This document shows, piece by piece, positions 32,634-42,020 of a stretch of DNA of 64,000 bases (the first letter of the stretch is position 1; each line of letters starts with the position of its first letter). Made by a program: the position numbers and the translations under genes. Source of the DNA: Microcella flavibacter. GTDB lineage: Bacteria > Actinomycetota > Actinomycetes > Actinomycetales > Microbacteriaceae. Where the stretch lies: NCBI RefSeq assembly GCF_012530535.1, contig NZ_CP051299.1, positions 806,001-870,000 of the forward strand, read 5' to 3'. The notes under the pieces are model-generated. The model ran no database searches. It was not told the origin of the DNA and saw only the letters and a list, made by a program, of their open reading frames with translations.

Positions 32634-33944
32634 GTGGATTCCTCGACCCCGGCGACGCCCTCCGACGACAGCGCCGACTCGACCACGCCCGCGCCCGCGA
32701 GCGCGACGCCGCGCACCCCGGCGCCGCGCACGCCCGCGCCCCGCAAGCCCGCCGCTCGGAAGCCCGCAACGGGCAAGCCCGCCGCCCGCTCGGGCCCGGT
32801 CCCCGCCTCCACCCCGGACGAGACGACGCCGTCCGGTGAGACGTCGGCGACCGGCGAGACGACGCCGACCGGCGCAACGTCCGCTCCGGCGGCGAAGAAG
32901 CCCGCGGCGCCGCGCAAGCCCGCCGCCGCGAGGAAGCCGGCGACGCCGAGGACGCCCGCCGCGACGCCCGCCTCCCAGAAGCCCGCCTCCAAGAAGCCCG
33001 CGGCGCCGAAGGCGCAGGCCGCGTCCGCCGCGTCGAGGACGCCCGCCGCGAGGACGCCGGCCGCGACGACCGGCGCCGCCGCGCGGAAGCCGGCCGCCCG
33101 CACGACCGCCGCCCGCACCGCATCCGCGAAGAAGGCCGCCGCCGCGCGCATCCCCGCCGCCGTCCCCCCGCCGCCCCCGCCGGCGCCGGTCGTGCTCGAG
33201 GTGCGCGGCCTGCGCAAGTCGTTCGGGCGCACCGTCGCCGTCGACGGCATCGACCTCGATGTGCGCCGCGGGTCGATCTTCGGGTTCCTCGGCCCGAACG
33301 GGGCGGGCAAGACCACCTCGCTCGGCATGATCACCGGGCTGCTGCGCCCGCAGTCCGGCACCGTGCTCGTCACCGGGCACGACGTGTGGCGCGAGCCGGG
33401 GCCGGCGAAGCGCGCCCTCGGCTCGCTGCCCGACCGCATGCGGCTCTTCGACCGGCTCACCGGCGCGCAGATGCTGTACTACTGCGGCGTGCTGCACGGG
33501 CTCGACCGGGCATCGGCCCGCGCGCGCACCGCCGATCTCGCCGCGGCGCTCGGCCTCGAGGAGGCGCTCGCGCGCCCCGTGCGCGACTACTCGGTCGGCA
33601 TGATCAAGAAGGTCTCCCTCGCCGCGGCGCTCATCCACTCGCCGAAGGTGCTCGTGCTCGACGAGCCCTTCGAGTCGGTCGACCCCGTCTCGGCGTCGCA
33701 GGCGATCGAGCTGCTGCGCGCCTACAGCCGCGCCGGCGGCACTGTCGTCCTCTCGAGCCACAACATGGACCTCGTCGAGCGGGTCTGCGACAGCGTCGCC
33801 GTCATCGTCGCCGGGCGCATCCTCGCGAGCGGCACGGTCGACGAGGTGCGCGACGGGCGCAGCCTCGAGGATCGCTTCGTCGAGCTCGCGGGCGGCCGCG
33901 CGGCGGTGGAGGGGCTCGAGTGGCTGACCACGTTCTCGGACTGA
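32634..33944 (+). CDS. ABC transporter ATPase with a 185-residue basic Ala/Pro/Lys-rich N-terminal tail
   Basis: This 436-residue protein joins a low-complexity tail (1-185, built of KPAA, RKPA, RTPA-like units, ending in a proline run) to a complete ABC ATPase domain: Walker A GPNGAGKTTS, signature region YSVGMIKKVSLA in place of LSGGQ, Walker B VLVLDEPFESVD and the H-loop SSHNMD. The ATPase probably drives the membrane protein encoded next, whose GTG start lies within its last codons. The tail resembles histone-H1-like or HU tails of actinobacteria. The GTG is 6 bases after TAGCGT, which supports this long start; no good start is seen nearer the ATPase domain. Confidence 0.8.
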   Translation: MDSSTPATPSDDSADSTTPAPASATPRTPAPRTPAPRKPAARKPATGKPAARSGPVPASTPDETTPSGETSATGETTPTGATSAPAAKKPAAPRKPAAARKPATPRTPAATPASQKPASKKPAAPKAQAASAASRTPAARTPAATTGAAARKPAARTTAARTASAKKAAAARIPAAVPPPPPPAPVVLEVRGLRKSFGRTVAVDGIDLDVRRGSIFGFLGPNGAGKTTSLGMITGLLRPQSGTVLVTGHDVWREPGPAKRALGSLPDRMRLFDRLTGAQMLYYCGVLHGLDRASARARTADLAAALGLEEALARPVRDYSVGMIKKVSLAAALIHSPKVLVLDEPFESVDPVSASQAIELLRAYSRAGGTVVLSSHNMDLVERVCDSVAVIVAGRILASGTVDEVRDGRSLEDRFVELAGGRAAVEGLEWLTTFSD

Positions 33945-35482
33945 AGCTCGCGCTGCTCGCCTCGGCGTTCCGGCCCGGCATCGCGCTCGTGCGCACCCTG
34001 GCGGTGCTGCTCGTGGTCGGCGGCATCGTCACCGGCATCCTGCGCACCCTGCCGCTCGTCGAGCTCGACGACGCCGGGCACCGCGCCGCGCTCGTCATCG
34101 TGCCGAGCATCCTCGCCTTCGCCCTCGTGCTCGCCCCGCTCACCTCGGGCCTCGGCTCGGCGATGGAGCCGCGCCGGTTCGCCGCCTACCCGATCGCGCC
34201 CTGGCGGCTCGCCCGCAGTCTCGCCGTCTCGTCGATCATCGGCCCGGTCGGCCTCATCGCCGTCGTGCTCGCGGTCGCCGTCGAGACCGCCTGGACGGCC
34301 GACGGCGTCGCCCAGGGCTCGCCCGGGATCGCGGCGCCGGCCGCGGCGCTCGCCGTCATCGCGATCCTGCTCGGCGGCCTCTACCTCGTCGCCGTCGCCG
34401 CCCTCGTCTCCGTCAGCCCGCTGACCGAGCGCGTCATCACGGTCGCCGCCCGGCTGCTCGTCGCGGTCTCGATCGCGGCCGCGGTCACGACCGTCGTGCT
34501 CGCCGAGCGCGGGCAGGACGAGGAGTGGCTCGCGACCGCGGCCGAGGCGCTCGCCGCCTCCCCGCTGGGCATGCTCTGGGCCGCGCCGGGCGAGGCCGGC
34601 GCGGCGGCGGGGTGGCGCGTCGCGGCGGGGGCGCTCATGGTGATCGTGCTCGCGGCCGGGTGGGTCGTGGTGGTGCGCCGGATGCTCGAGACGCCGCAGC
34701 GGCACCGCGAGGCCGCGCGGCGCACCGGCCTCGGGCTGTTCGAGCTGGCGCCCGCGACCGCGGGCGGGGTGATCGCCGTGCGCAGCATCCTGTACTGGAT
34801 GCAGGACCCGCGGTACCGCGCCGCGCTCGTCGCCCTGCCGCTCGCCCCCGTGCTCATGGTGGTCGTGCTGCTCGTCGCGGGCGTGCCGGCGGAGCCGCTG
34901 TGGCTGCTGCCGCTGCCCGTCGTCGCGCTGTTCCTCGGCTGGTTCAGCCACAACGACGTCGCCTACGACCACACCGCCGTCTGGATCCACGTCGCCGCCG
35001 ACACCCGCGGCGCCGCCGATCGCTGGGGCCGTGCCGTGCCGCCCCTGCTCATCGGTGTGCCCCTCGTGCTCGTGCTCGCCCCGCTCCTCGCGATGCCCTC
35101 GGGCGTGGTCGGCGCCGAGCCGGCGCTGCTCGGCGTGAGCCTCGGCCTGCTGCTCACCGGCATCGGCGTCTCGAGCGTCTCCTCCGCGCTCGGCGCGTAC
35201 CCCGCCGCGCGCCCCGGCTCGGGGCCGTTCGACCAGCCGCCGCAGACCGGCGCCACGGCGGGCTGGGCGCAGGCGCTGTCCTTCTTCGCCACGGTCGCCT
35301 TCATGAGCCCGGCGATCGTGCTCGCCATCCGCGGCGCCCTCGGCGAGCCCGAGCTGCTCGAGACGGCGGGGCTCGCCGGGGCGCTGACCGGGTTCGGGAT
35401 GCTCCTGCTGGGCATCCTCGTCGGGGGCGCGGTCTTCCGCCGCCGCGGCCCCGAGCTGCTCGCGCTCGCGCAGCGCGTCTGA
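33920..35482 (+). CDS. ABC transporter permease-like membrane protein
   Basis: This 520-residue protein has about 10-12 hydrophobic segments and no recognised catalytic motif. It starts with GTG inside the end of the ATPase gene (25-base overlap), so the two are translated together and should form one exporter. A mid-protein soluble loop (VVRRMLETPQRHREAARRTGLGLFELAP region) may contact the ATPase. The substrate is unknown. Confidence 0.75.
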   Translation: MADHVLGLKLALLASAFRPGIALVRTLAVLLVVGGIVTGILRTLPLVELDDAGHRAALVIVPSILAFALVLAPLTSGLGSAMEPRRFAAYPIAPWRLARSLAVSSIIGPVGLIAVVLAVAVETAWTADGVAQGSPGIAAPAAALAVIAILLGGLYLVAVAALVSVSPLTERVITVAARLLVAVSIAAAVTTVVLAERGQDEEWLATAAEALAASPLGMLWAAPGEAGAAAGWRVAAGALMVIVLAAGWVVVVRRMLETPQRHREAARRTGLGLFELAPATAGGVIAVRSILYWMQDPRYRAALVALPLAPVLMVVVLLVAGVPAEPLWLLPLPVVALFLGWFSHNDVAYDHTAVWIHVAADTRGAADRWGRAVPPLLIGVPLVLVLAPLLAMPSGVVGAEPALLGVSLGLLLTGIGVSSVSSALGAYPAARPGSGPFDQPPQTGATAGWAQALSFFATVAFMSPAIVLAIRGALGEPELLETAGLAGALTGFGMLLLGILVGGAVFRRRGPELLALAQRV

Positions 35483-35531
35483 GGCGCCGGCGCCCTGCCG
35501 CGTCCGACCCGCGCGCCGTACACTGGAGCGC

Positions 35532-35801
35532 ATGGCGACGATGGACGAGCCCGGCACCGCCGGCGGCGTGGACGTGATGGATCGCGAGCTCGAGAAGCTG
35601 CTGAACGAGGAGCAGCTCGAGGACGGCGACCACGAGCGGTTCTCCCACTACGTGCCGAAGGACAAGATCCTCGAGTCGGCGCTCACCGGCAAGCCCGTGC
35701 GCGCGCTGTGCGGCAAGAAGTGGACGCCGGGGCGCGACCCCGAGAAGTTCCCCGTCTGCCCGACCTGCAAGGCCGTCTACGAGAAGATGCGCGACGCCTG
35801 A
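35532..35801 (+). CDS. DUF3039 small zinc-ribbon-like protein
   Basis: This 89-residue protein has an acidic N-terminus and the segment FSHYVPKDKILESALTGKPVRALCGKKW...FPVCPTCKAVYE, whose CGKKW and CPTC pairs look like a zinc ribbon. The DUF3039 family is restricted to actinobacteria and has no assigned function. TACACT lies 7 bases before the ATG, so the mRNA is probably leaderless. The gene precedes ftsY. Confidence 0.82.
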   Translation: MATMDEPGTAGGVDVMDRELEKLLNEEQLEDGDHERFSHYVPKDKILESALTGKPVRALCGKKWTPGRDPEKFPVCPTCKAVYEKMRDA

Positions 35802-35854
35802 GCCGTTCCGCCGGCGCGCGGCCCGCGCTCGCCCGGTCGCACTAGCCTGGATGC

Positions 35855-36727
35855 ATGGCTGAGCGCTCCTGGACCTTCGGCGGCGCCCTCAAGGGGCTCT
35901 TCACGAAGCCGACGATCGATGAGACGACCTGGGACGACCTCGAGGTCGCCCTCATCGGCGCCGACTTCGGGCCCGACCTCGCCGAGGCGATCATCGAGGA
36001 GATGCGCGCCGGCGTCGACCGCTTCCAGATCACCGATCCGAAGGATCTGAAGCGGATGCTCCGCGAGAGCATCGAGGAGCGGCTCGCGAAGTACAACCCC
36101 ACGCTCACGCTGAGCGCGCGGCCCGCCGTCGTGCTCGTCGTCGGCGTCAACGGTGTCGGCAAGACCACGACCATCGGCAAGTTCGCGAAGTTCCTGCGCG
36201 GCTACGACCGCAGCGTCGTCGTCGGCGCCGCCGACACCTTCCGCGCGGCGGCGGTCGAGCAGCTCGCCACCTGGGCGGGCCGAGCGGGAGCATTCATCGT
36301 GCGCCCGCAGCAGCAGGGGCAGGATCCGGCGAGCGTCGCCTACCAGACCGTCGATCACGCCATGCGCGAGGGCATCGACATCGCCATCATCGACACGGCC
36401 GGCCGCCTGCAGACGAAGTCGGGCCTCATGGACGAGCTCGGCAAGGTGCGCCGCGTCGTCGAGAAGCTCGCGCCCATCGCCGAGGTGCTGCTCGTGCTCG
36501 ACGGCACGACCGGGCAGAACGGGCTCGCGCAGGCCGAGGCCTTCATCGAGCACGCCGGGGTCACCGGGCTCGTCATCACGAAGCTCGACGGCTCGGCGAA
36601 GGGCGGCTTCGTGCTCGCCGTGCAGGAGCGCACGGGCATCCCGATCAAGCTCATCGGGCAGGGCGAGGGCATCGGCGATCTGACGGGCTTCACGCCGCAC
36701 GTCTTCGCGGCCTCGCTCGTGCCGTAG
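35855..36727 (+). CDS. ftsY: Signal recognition particle receptor FtsY
   Basis: This 290-residue protein has the NG domains of FtsY with little acidic A domain. The GTPase motifs are GVNGVGKTTTIGK, DTFRAAAVEQL, DTAGRLQ and TKLDGSAKGG, and the GQGEGIGDLTGF segment ends the G domain. It docks SRP-ribosome complexes at the membrane. The short N-terminus (SWTFGGALKGLFTKP) probably gives a membrane-targeting helix. TAGCCT lies 6 bases before the ATG. ffh follows after one convergent gene. Confidence 0.96.
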   Translation: MAERSWTFGGALKGLFTKPTIDETTWDDLEVALIGADFGPDLAEAIIEEMRAGVDRFQITDPKDLKRMLRESIEERLAKYNPTLTLSARPAVVLVVGVNGVGKTTTIGKFAKFLRGYDRSVVVGAADTFRAAAVEQLATWAGRAGAFIVRPQQQGQDPASVAYQTVDHAMREGIDIAIIDTAGRLQTKSGLMDELGKVRRVVEKLAPIAEVLLVLDGTTGQNGLAQAEAFIEHAGVTGLVITKLDGSAKGGFVLAVQERTGIPIKLIGQGEGIGDLTGFTPHVFAASLVP

Positions 36728-36740
36728 CACGGGTCGGGCG

Positions 36741-37310
36741 CTACTCCTCCTCGTCGACGCCGTCCGCCTCGAGTGCGGCGTCCTCCTCGTCGGCGTCCTC
36801 GTCATCGACCGCCGCGTGGGCGGCCGACAGCATGAGGTACGTCGCCGCGTTCTGCCGGATGCCCTCCCGCTCCTCCTCGGAGAGCTCGCGCCGCACCTTC
36901 GCGGGCACGCCCGCGACGAGGGACCCGGGCGGCACGATCGTGTCCTCGAGCACCACGGCGCCCGCCGCCACGAGGGATCCGGCGCCGATGACCGCGCCGT
37001 TCAGCACCGTCGCGCTCATCCCGATGAGGCAGTCGTCCTCGATCGTGCAGCCGTGCAGCACGGCGCGGTGGCCGACGCTGACGCCGCGGCCGACGACCGT
37101 GGGGCGGCCGGGGTCGCCGTGCACGACGACGCCGTCCTGCAGGTTCGAGCCCTCGCCGATCTCGATGCGGTCGCGGTCGGCGCGCAGCACGCTGCCGTAG
37201 AAGACGGATGCGCGGGCGTGCAGCCGCACATCGCCCACGAGAACGGCGCCGGGGGCGACCCAGGCCTCGTCGTGCACGGCCGGTTCGGTGCCGAAGATGC
37301 TGCGGCGCAC
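36741..37310 (-). CDS. Gamma-carbonic-anhydrase-like left-handed beta-helix protein
   Basis: This 189-residue hexapeptide-repeat protein has VLRADRDRIEIGEGSNLQDG, VVHGDP, SVGHRAVLHGC and GMSATVLNGAVIG, the pattern of YrdA/CaiE-type gamma-carbonic anhydrases with three metal-ligand histidines. Activity varies in this family. The C-terminal 40 residues are unusually acidic (DDEDADEEDAALEADGVDEEE). It is inserted between ftsY and ffh on the opposite strand. Confidence 0.85.
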   Translation of the reverse strand: MRRSIFGTEPAVHDEAWVAPGAVLVGDVRLHARASVFYGSVLRADRDRIEIGEGSNLQDGVVVHGDPGRPTVVGRGVSVGHRAVLHGCTIEDDCLIGMSATVLNGAVIGAGSLVAAGAVVLEDTIVPPGSLVAGVPAKVRRELSEEEREGIRQNAATYLMLSAAHAAVDDEDADEEDAALEADGVDEEE

Positions 37311-37372
37311 GGGTCCTCCTCGATGAGCGGGGCCCCAGTCAAGCAGACGGCCACCCGTAGAATGGTCGGATC

Positions 37373-38962
37373 ATGGCGACTTTCGGCTCCCTCTCCGACC
37401 GGCTGACTCAGACGTTCAGCGCCCTCCGCACGAAGGGCAAGCTCAGCCCCGCCGACGTCGACAAGACGGTGCGCGAGATCCGCCGGGCGCTGCTCGACGC
37501 GGACGTCGCGCTCACCGTCGTCAAGGACTTCACGGCGACCGTGCGCGAGCGCGCCCTCGGCGACGAGGTGAGCAAGGCGCTCAACCCCGCCCAGCAGGTC
37601 GTGCAGATCGTCAACGAGGAGCTCGTGACGATCCTCGGCGGGCAGCAGCGCCGCCTCGAGTTCGCGAAGACCCCGCCGACCGTGATCATGCTCGCCGGCC
37701 TCCAGGGCGCCGGCAAGACGACGCTCGCGGGCAAGCTCGCGAAGTGGCTCAAGGCGCAGGGCCACACGCCTCTGCTCGTCGCGGCCGACCTCCAGCGCCC
37801 GAACGCCGTCACGCAGCTGCAGGTCGTCGGCGAGCAGGCCGGCGCCGCGGTGTTCGCGCCCGAGCCCGGCAACGGCGTCGGCGACCCCGTGCGGGTGGCG
37901 AAGGACGCCATCGTGCACGCCCGCTCGCGCCAGCACGACGTCGTCATCGTCGACACGGCGGGCCGCCTCGGCGTCGACGCCGAGCTCATGAAGCAGGCCG
38001 CGGGCATCCGCAAGGCCGTCGATCCCGACGAGGTGCTCTTCGTCATCGACGCCATGATCGGCCAGGACGCCGTCTCGACCGCGCTCGCCTTCCAGGAGGG
38101 CGTCGATTTCACCGGCGTCGTGCTCTCGAAGCTCGACGGCGACGCCCGCGGCGGCGCGGCGCTCAGCGTCGCGAGCGTCACCGGCCGCCCGATCATGTTC
38201 GCCTCGACGGGCGAGGGCCTCGACGACTTCGAGCCCTTCCACCCCGATCGCATGGCGAGCCGCATTCTCGACCTCGGCGACATCCTCAGCCTCATCGAGC
38301 AGGCGCAGAAGGCCTTCGACGAGGAGGAGTCGCGCGCCGTCGCGGAGAAGTTCGCGACCGACAGCTTCACGCTCGAGGACTTCCTCGCGCAGATGCAGCA
38401 GCTCAAGAAGATGGGCTCGATCAAGGGCATGCTCGGGATGCTCCCCGGCGCCCGCGGCATGCGCGAGCAGCTCGACAACTTCGACGAGAGCGAGCTCACC
38501 CGCACCGAGGCGATCATCCAGTCGATGACGCTCGCCGAGCGCCGCATGCCGAAGCTGCTCAACGGCTCGCGCCGCCTGCGCATCGCGCGCGGCTCGGGCA
38601 CGACGGTCACCGAGGTCAACGCCCTCGTCAACCGCTTCGAGCAGGCCGCCAAGATGATGAAGACGGTCGCCAAGGGCGGCATGCCCAACATCCCCGGCAT
38701 GCAGCAGATGGGCGGCGGCGGCGCCGCGAGCGCCCGCAAGGCCGCGGCGAAGAAGAAGGGCAAGGGCGCCTCGAAGTCGGGCAATCCGGCCAAGCGCGCC
38801 GCCGAGGCGGCCGCGCGGGCGCAGGGCGGCGGCTCGACCTCGGGCGCGCTCGGCGGGGGAGCGGGCTTCGGCCTCGGCGGCCCCGGCGGCGCCGGTGCGG
38901 CCGGCGGCACCGAGCCGAGCGCGGAGGAGCTCGCGGCGCTGCAGAAGTTCCTCGGCCGGTAG
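37373..38962 (+). CDS. ffh: Signal recognition particle protein Ffh
   Basis: This 529-residue GTPase has the N domain, G motifs GLQGAGKTTLAGK, DLQRPNAVTQL, DTAGRLG and SKLDGDARGG, and a Met-rich M domain (about 325-445) that binds 4.5S RNA and signal sequences. The last 80 residues are a Gly/Ala/Lys-rich tail. TAGAAT (37358-37363) lies 9 bases before the ATG and no ribosome binding site is seen, so the mRNA may be nearly leaderless. The 4.5S RNA gene is not recognised in the window. Confidence 0.96.
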   Translation: MATFGSLSDRLTQTFSALRTKGKLSPADVDKTVREIRRALLDADVALTVVKDFTATVRERALGDEVSKALNPAQQVVQIVNEELVTILGGQQRRLEFAKTPPTVIMLAGLQGAGKTTLAGKLAKWLKAQGHTPLLVAADLQRPNAVTQLQVVGEQAGAAVFAPEPGNGVGDPVRVAKDAIVHARSRQHDVVIVDTAGRLGVDAELMKQAAGIRKAVDPDEVLFVIDAMIGQDAVSTALAFQEGVDFTGVVLSKLDGDARGGAALSVASVTGRPIMFASTGEGLDDFEPFHPDRMASRILDLGDILSLIEQAQKAFDEEESRAVAEKFATDSFTLEDFLAQMQQLKKMGSIKGMLGMLPGARGMREQLDNFDESELTRTEAIIQSMTLAERRMPKLLNGSRRLRIARGSGTTVTEVNALVNRFEQAAKMMKTVAKGGMPNIPGMQQMGGGGAASARKAAAKKKGKGASKSGNPAKRAAEAAARAQGGGSTSGALGGGAGFGLGGPGGAGAAGGTEPSAEELAALQKFLGR

Positions 38963-39011
38963 CGGGGAGCAACCTCCGGCGCCTGCCCGGCGACGGTCGT
39001 AGGGTGAGGCC

Positions 39012-39803
39012 ATGACCACTCGACCCATCCGCATCGGGGTGCAGCTGCAGCCCCAGCACGCCCCCTACGAACTGATCCGCGACCGCGTCGCCGAGCTCGA
39101 GCAGCTCGGCGCCGACGTCGTCTTCAACTGGGACCACTTCTTCCCGCTCTACGGCGAGCCCGACGGCCTGCACTACGAGTCGTGGACGATGCTCGCGGCC
39201 ATCGCCGAGCAGACCAGCCGCATCGAGCTCGGCGCGCTCGTCAACTGCAACTCGTACCGCAACCCCAACCTGCAGGCCGACATGGCCCGCACGATCGACC
39301 GCATCAGCGCCAAGGGCACGGGCACCGGCCGGTTCATCTTCGGCACGGGCTCCGGCTGGTTCGAGCGCGACTACGAGGAGTACGGCTACGAGTTCGGCTC
39401 CGTCGGCTCGCGCCTGAACGACCTCGCGCGCGACCTGCCGATCATCCGCGACCGCTGGACGAGGCTCAACCCCGCGCCCACCCGCGACATCCCGATCCTC
39501 ATCGGCGGGGGCGGCGAGAAGAAGACCCTCCGCATGGTCGCCGAGCACGCGCACATCTGGCACAGCTTCAGCGACGCCCCGACGCTCGAGCGCAAGCTCG
39601 GCATCCTCGGCGAGCACTGCGCGACGGTCGGACGCGACCCGGGCGAGATCGAGATCTCGGTCGAGCTGGGCAAGCAGAGCGTCGCCGAGGTCGAGCAGCT
39701 CCGGGCCCTGGGCGCGAGCCTGTTCACGCTCGGCATCACCGGGCCCGACTACGACCTGGCGCCCGTGCACGACTGGCTGGCATGGCGCGACGGGGCGCGC
39801 TGA
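39012..39803 (+). CDS. LLM-class F420-dependent oxidoreductase
   Basis: This 263-residue TIM-barrel protein belongs to the luciferase-like monooxygenase family: DVVFNWDHFFPLYG, an IELGALVNCNSYRNPNLQADMARTID segment, FGTGSGWFERDYEEYG and IPILIGGGGEKKTLRMVAEHA. The motif set fits F420-dependent oxidoreductases of actinobacteria; the substrate is unknown. TAGGGT lies 6 bases before the ATG. The gene separates ffh from the rpsP operon. Confidence 0.85.
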   Translation: MTTRPIRIGVQLQPQHAPYELIRDRVAELEQLGADVVFNWDHFFPLYGEPDGLHYESWTMLAAIAEQTSRIELGALVNCNSYRNPNLQADMARTIDRISAKGTGTGRFIFGTGSGWFERDYEEYGYEFGSVGSRLNDLARDLPIIRDRWTRLNPAPTRDIPILIGGGGEKKTLRMVAEHAHIWHSFSDAPTLERKLGILGEHCATVGRDPGEIEISVELGKQSVAEVEQLRALGASLFTLGITGPDYDLAPVHDWLAWRDGAR

Positions 39804-39979
39804 GCATCCCGCATCGTCGCGGTATCGGGGCGGCCCGCGGATCTGCAAGAATGGGGGGTCGAGTGCTCGCGCGCCCGACCCTCTAATCAGGCAGCGCGGG
39901 CGTCCATCACGAGCTTTCGCGCCGAGTGTGCCCCACGCAACCGGCGCCGACTCACCCCGTTCACACATTCTGGAGAATC

Positions 39980-40441
39980 GTGGCTGTCAAGATCCGTCTC
40001 AAGCGCATGGGCAAGATCCGTGCACCCTACTACCGCATCGTCGTCGCCGACTCGCGCACCAAGCGCGATGGTCGTGTCATCGAGGAGATCGGCAAGTACC
40101 ACCCCACGGAGGAGCCCTCCGTCATCGAGGTCGACTCCGAGCGCGCGCAGTACTGGCTCGGTGTCGGCGCGCAGCCGACCGAGCAGGTCGCGGCGCTGCT
40201 GAAGCTCACTGGCGACTGGGGTCGCTTCAAGGGCGACAAGGACGCGAAGAGCACCGTGCGCGTCGCGGAGCCGAAGGAGGCCTTCCAGGCCGACGCGTCG
40301 AAGAAGCCCGTGCTGAAGCCCAAGGCCGAGAAGAAGGTCGAGGAGGCCCCGGCCGCCGAGGCCCCCGCCGCCGAGGCCCCCGCCGCCGAGGCCCCCGCCG
40401 ACGACACCGCGGCCGAGGCCGCCGAGGCCGACAAGGCCTAA
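39980..40441 (+). CDS. rpsP: 30S ribosomal protein S16 with an Ala/Glu-rich tail
   Basis: The 153-residue protein starts [26 protein letters not shown], the standard S16 N-terminus. S16 proteins are usually 80-100 residues; here about 50 extra residues follow, Lys-rich then made of EAPAA units. GGAG precedes the GTG start. It begins the rpsP-khpA-rimM-trmD operon with gaps of 2-8 bases. The upstream 176 bases hold a possible -10 (AAGAAT, 39847-39852). Confidence 0.97.
   Translation: MAVKIRLKRMGKIRAPYYRIVVADSRTKRDGRVIEEIGKYHPTEEPSVIEVDSERAQYWLGVGAQPTEQVAALLKLTGDWGRFKGDKDAKSTVRVAEPKEAFQADASKKPVLKPKAEKKVEEAPAAEAPAAEAPAAEAPADDTAAEAAEADKA
40343..40402 (+). repeat. Four tandem 15-bp repeats within rpsP
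   Basis: The unit GAGGCCCCCGCCGCC is repeated four times in frame with minor changes, encoding EAPAA three times and EAPAD once. It builds the acidic tail of S16 and could vary in copy number between strains. Confidence 0.85.
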
Positions 40442-40447
40442 TGCACC

Positions 40448-40687
40448 GTGCTCGCTGACACGCTGGAACATCTCGTCAAGGGAATCGTCGATCACCCGGA
40501 CGATGTCGTCGTGGTCGCGCAGAACTCCGGTCGCGGCGAGGTCCTCGAGGTGCGCGTGCACCCCGAGGACCTCGGCCGCGTCATCGGCCGCGGCGGTCGC
40601 ACCGCCAAGGCCCTGCGCACCGTGATCTCGTCGCTCGCCGACGGTCGCCGCGTGCGCGTCGACGTCGTCGACACCGACGCCGACTAG
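40448..40687 (+). CDS. khpA: KH-domain RNA-binding protein KhpA
   Basis: This 79-residue protein is a single KH domain with the RNA-binding GxxG-type loop in GRVIGRGGRTAKALR. KhpA binds RNA and in some bacteria works with KhpB in cell-length control. Its place between rpsP and rimM is typical. It starts with GTG 6 bases after the rpsP stop. Confidence 0.93.
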   Translation: MLADTLEHLVKGIVDHPDDVVVVAQNSGRGEVLEVRVHPEDLGRVIGRGGRTAKALRTVISSLADGRRVRVDVVDTDAD

Positions 40688-40689
40688 TC

Positions 40690-41328
40690 GTGGGCGACGT
40701 CAAGATCCCCCGCCCCGACGCCTCGACCGATCAGCTGCGCATCGGCCGCCTCACCAAGGCGCACGGTCTCAAGGGCGCGCTCAAGGTCGAGATGTACACC
40801 GACGACCCCGACAAGCGCTTCGCGCCCGGGGCCGCCTTTACCCTGCAGGTGCCCACGACCTCGCCGTGGCACGGCAGGACGCTGACCCTGGTCGAGCTGC
40901 GCTGGTACAACGGCCAGCCCGTCGCCTTCTTCGAGGGCGTCACCGACCGCGAGGGCGCCGAGAGCCTCGTCAAGGCCATCCTCTGGATCGATCGCGATCC
41001 GGCCGAGGAGCCCGAGGACGACGCCTGGTACGACTTCCAGCTCGTCGGCCTGCGCGCGATGCGCGACGGCGAGGAGATCGGCGTGGTCACCCGCATCGAC
41101 CACTTCCCCGCGCAGGACCTGCTGACGATCCGCGTCGGCGACCGCGACGTGCTCGTCCCCTTCGTGGCCGCAATCGTGCCGACCGTCGATGTCGCCGCCG
41201 GCACGATCGTGCTGACGCCGCCGGCGGGCCTCCTCGAGGACCTCCCCGACGAGACGATGGATGCCCCGGCCGAGGCCGCGACCGGTGAGGCGCCGACCGC
41301 CGCCGAGCCCGAGCGCGACGAGCCCTAG
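40690..41328 (+). CDS. rimM: Ribosome maturation factor RimM
   Basis: This 212-residue protein has the N-terminal beta-barrel ([24 protein letters not shown]) and the PRC-barrel C-terminal domain ([14 protein letters not shown]...[18 protein letters not shown]). It assists 30S head assembly, binding S19. A 40-residue acidic/Ala tail follows. The GTG start lies two bases after the khpA stop. Confidence 0.95.
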   Translation: MGDVKIPRPDASTDQLRIGRLTKAHGLKGALKVEMYTDDPDKRFAPGAAFTLQVPTTSPWHGRTLTLVELRWYNGQPVAFFEGVTDREGAESLVKAILWIDRDPAEEPEDDAWYDFQLVGLRAMRDGEEIGVVTRIDHFPAQDLLTIRVGDRDVLVPFVAAIVPTVDVAAGTIVLTPPAGLLEDLPDETMDAPAEAATGEAPTAAEPERDEP

Positions 41329-41336
41329 GCCGCGCG

Positions 41337-42020
41337 GTGCGCTTCGACGTCGTCACGATCTTCCCCGAGTTCTTCGGGGTGCTCGACGTCTCGCTGCTCG
41401 GCCGTGCCCGGCAGAGCGGCCTCATCGAGATGCACGTGCACGACCTGCGCGACGCCACCCACGACCGCCACCGCACCGTCGACGACACGCCGTACGGCGG
41501 CGGCGCGGGCATGGTCATGAAGCCCGAGCCCTGGGGCGAGGCGCTCGACGGCATCGTGACGGAGCGCTCGACGCTCATCGTGCCGAGCCCCGCCGGGCAT
41601 CCCTTCACCCAGGCGATGGCCCGCGAGCTCGCCGGCCGCGAGCACCTCGTCTTCGCCTGCGGGCGCTACGAGGGCATCGACCAGCGCGTCGTCGAGCACT
41701 ATTCTGAGCGCATCGAGGTTCGCGAGGTGAGCCTCGGGGACTACGTGCTCAACGGGGGAGAGGTGGCGGCGATGGCGATCATCGAAGCGGTCGGCCGCCT
41801 CGTGCCCGGCATGGTCGGCAACCCGGCGAGCCTCGACGAGGAGAGCCACGAGGCCGGGCTGCTCGAGCACCCCAGCTACACGAAGCCCGCCGTCTGGCGC
41901 GAGCGCGCCGTGCCGCCCGTGCTGCTGAGCGGCAACCACGGCGCCATCGCGGCGTGGCGCCACGAGCAGCAGCTCGCGCGCACCCGAGCCACCCGACCCG
42001 ATCTGATCGGCGAGCCGTGA
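41337..42020 (+). CDS. trmD: tRNA (guanine37-N1)-methyltransferase TrmD
   Basis: This 227-residue SPOUT methyltransferase has [11 protein letters not shown] at the start, [17 protein letters not shown], and the knotted SAM site around [11 protein letters not shown] and [11 protein letters not shown]. It methylates G37 of tRNAs reading CNN codons to prevent frameshifting. The length is a little short of the E. coli enzyme. The stop overlaps the next gene's GTG (GTGA). Confidence 0.96.
   Translation: MRFDVVTIFPEFFGVLDVSLLGRARQSGLIEMHVHDLRDATHDRHRTVDDTPYGGGAGMVMKPEPWGEALDGIVTERSTLIVPSPAGHPFTQAMARELAGREHLVFACGRYEGIDQRVVEHYSERIEVREVSLGDYVLNGGEVAAMAIIEAVGRLVPGMVGNPASLDEESHEAGLLEHPSYTKPAVWRERAVPPVLLSGNHGAIAAWRHEQQLARTRATRPDLIGEP

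Noticed and set aside
37311-39011. 4.5S RNA gene close to ffh
   Set aside because: The short gaps beside ffh hold no recognisable SRP RNA hairpin.
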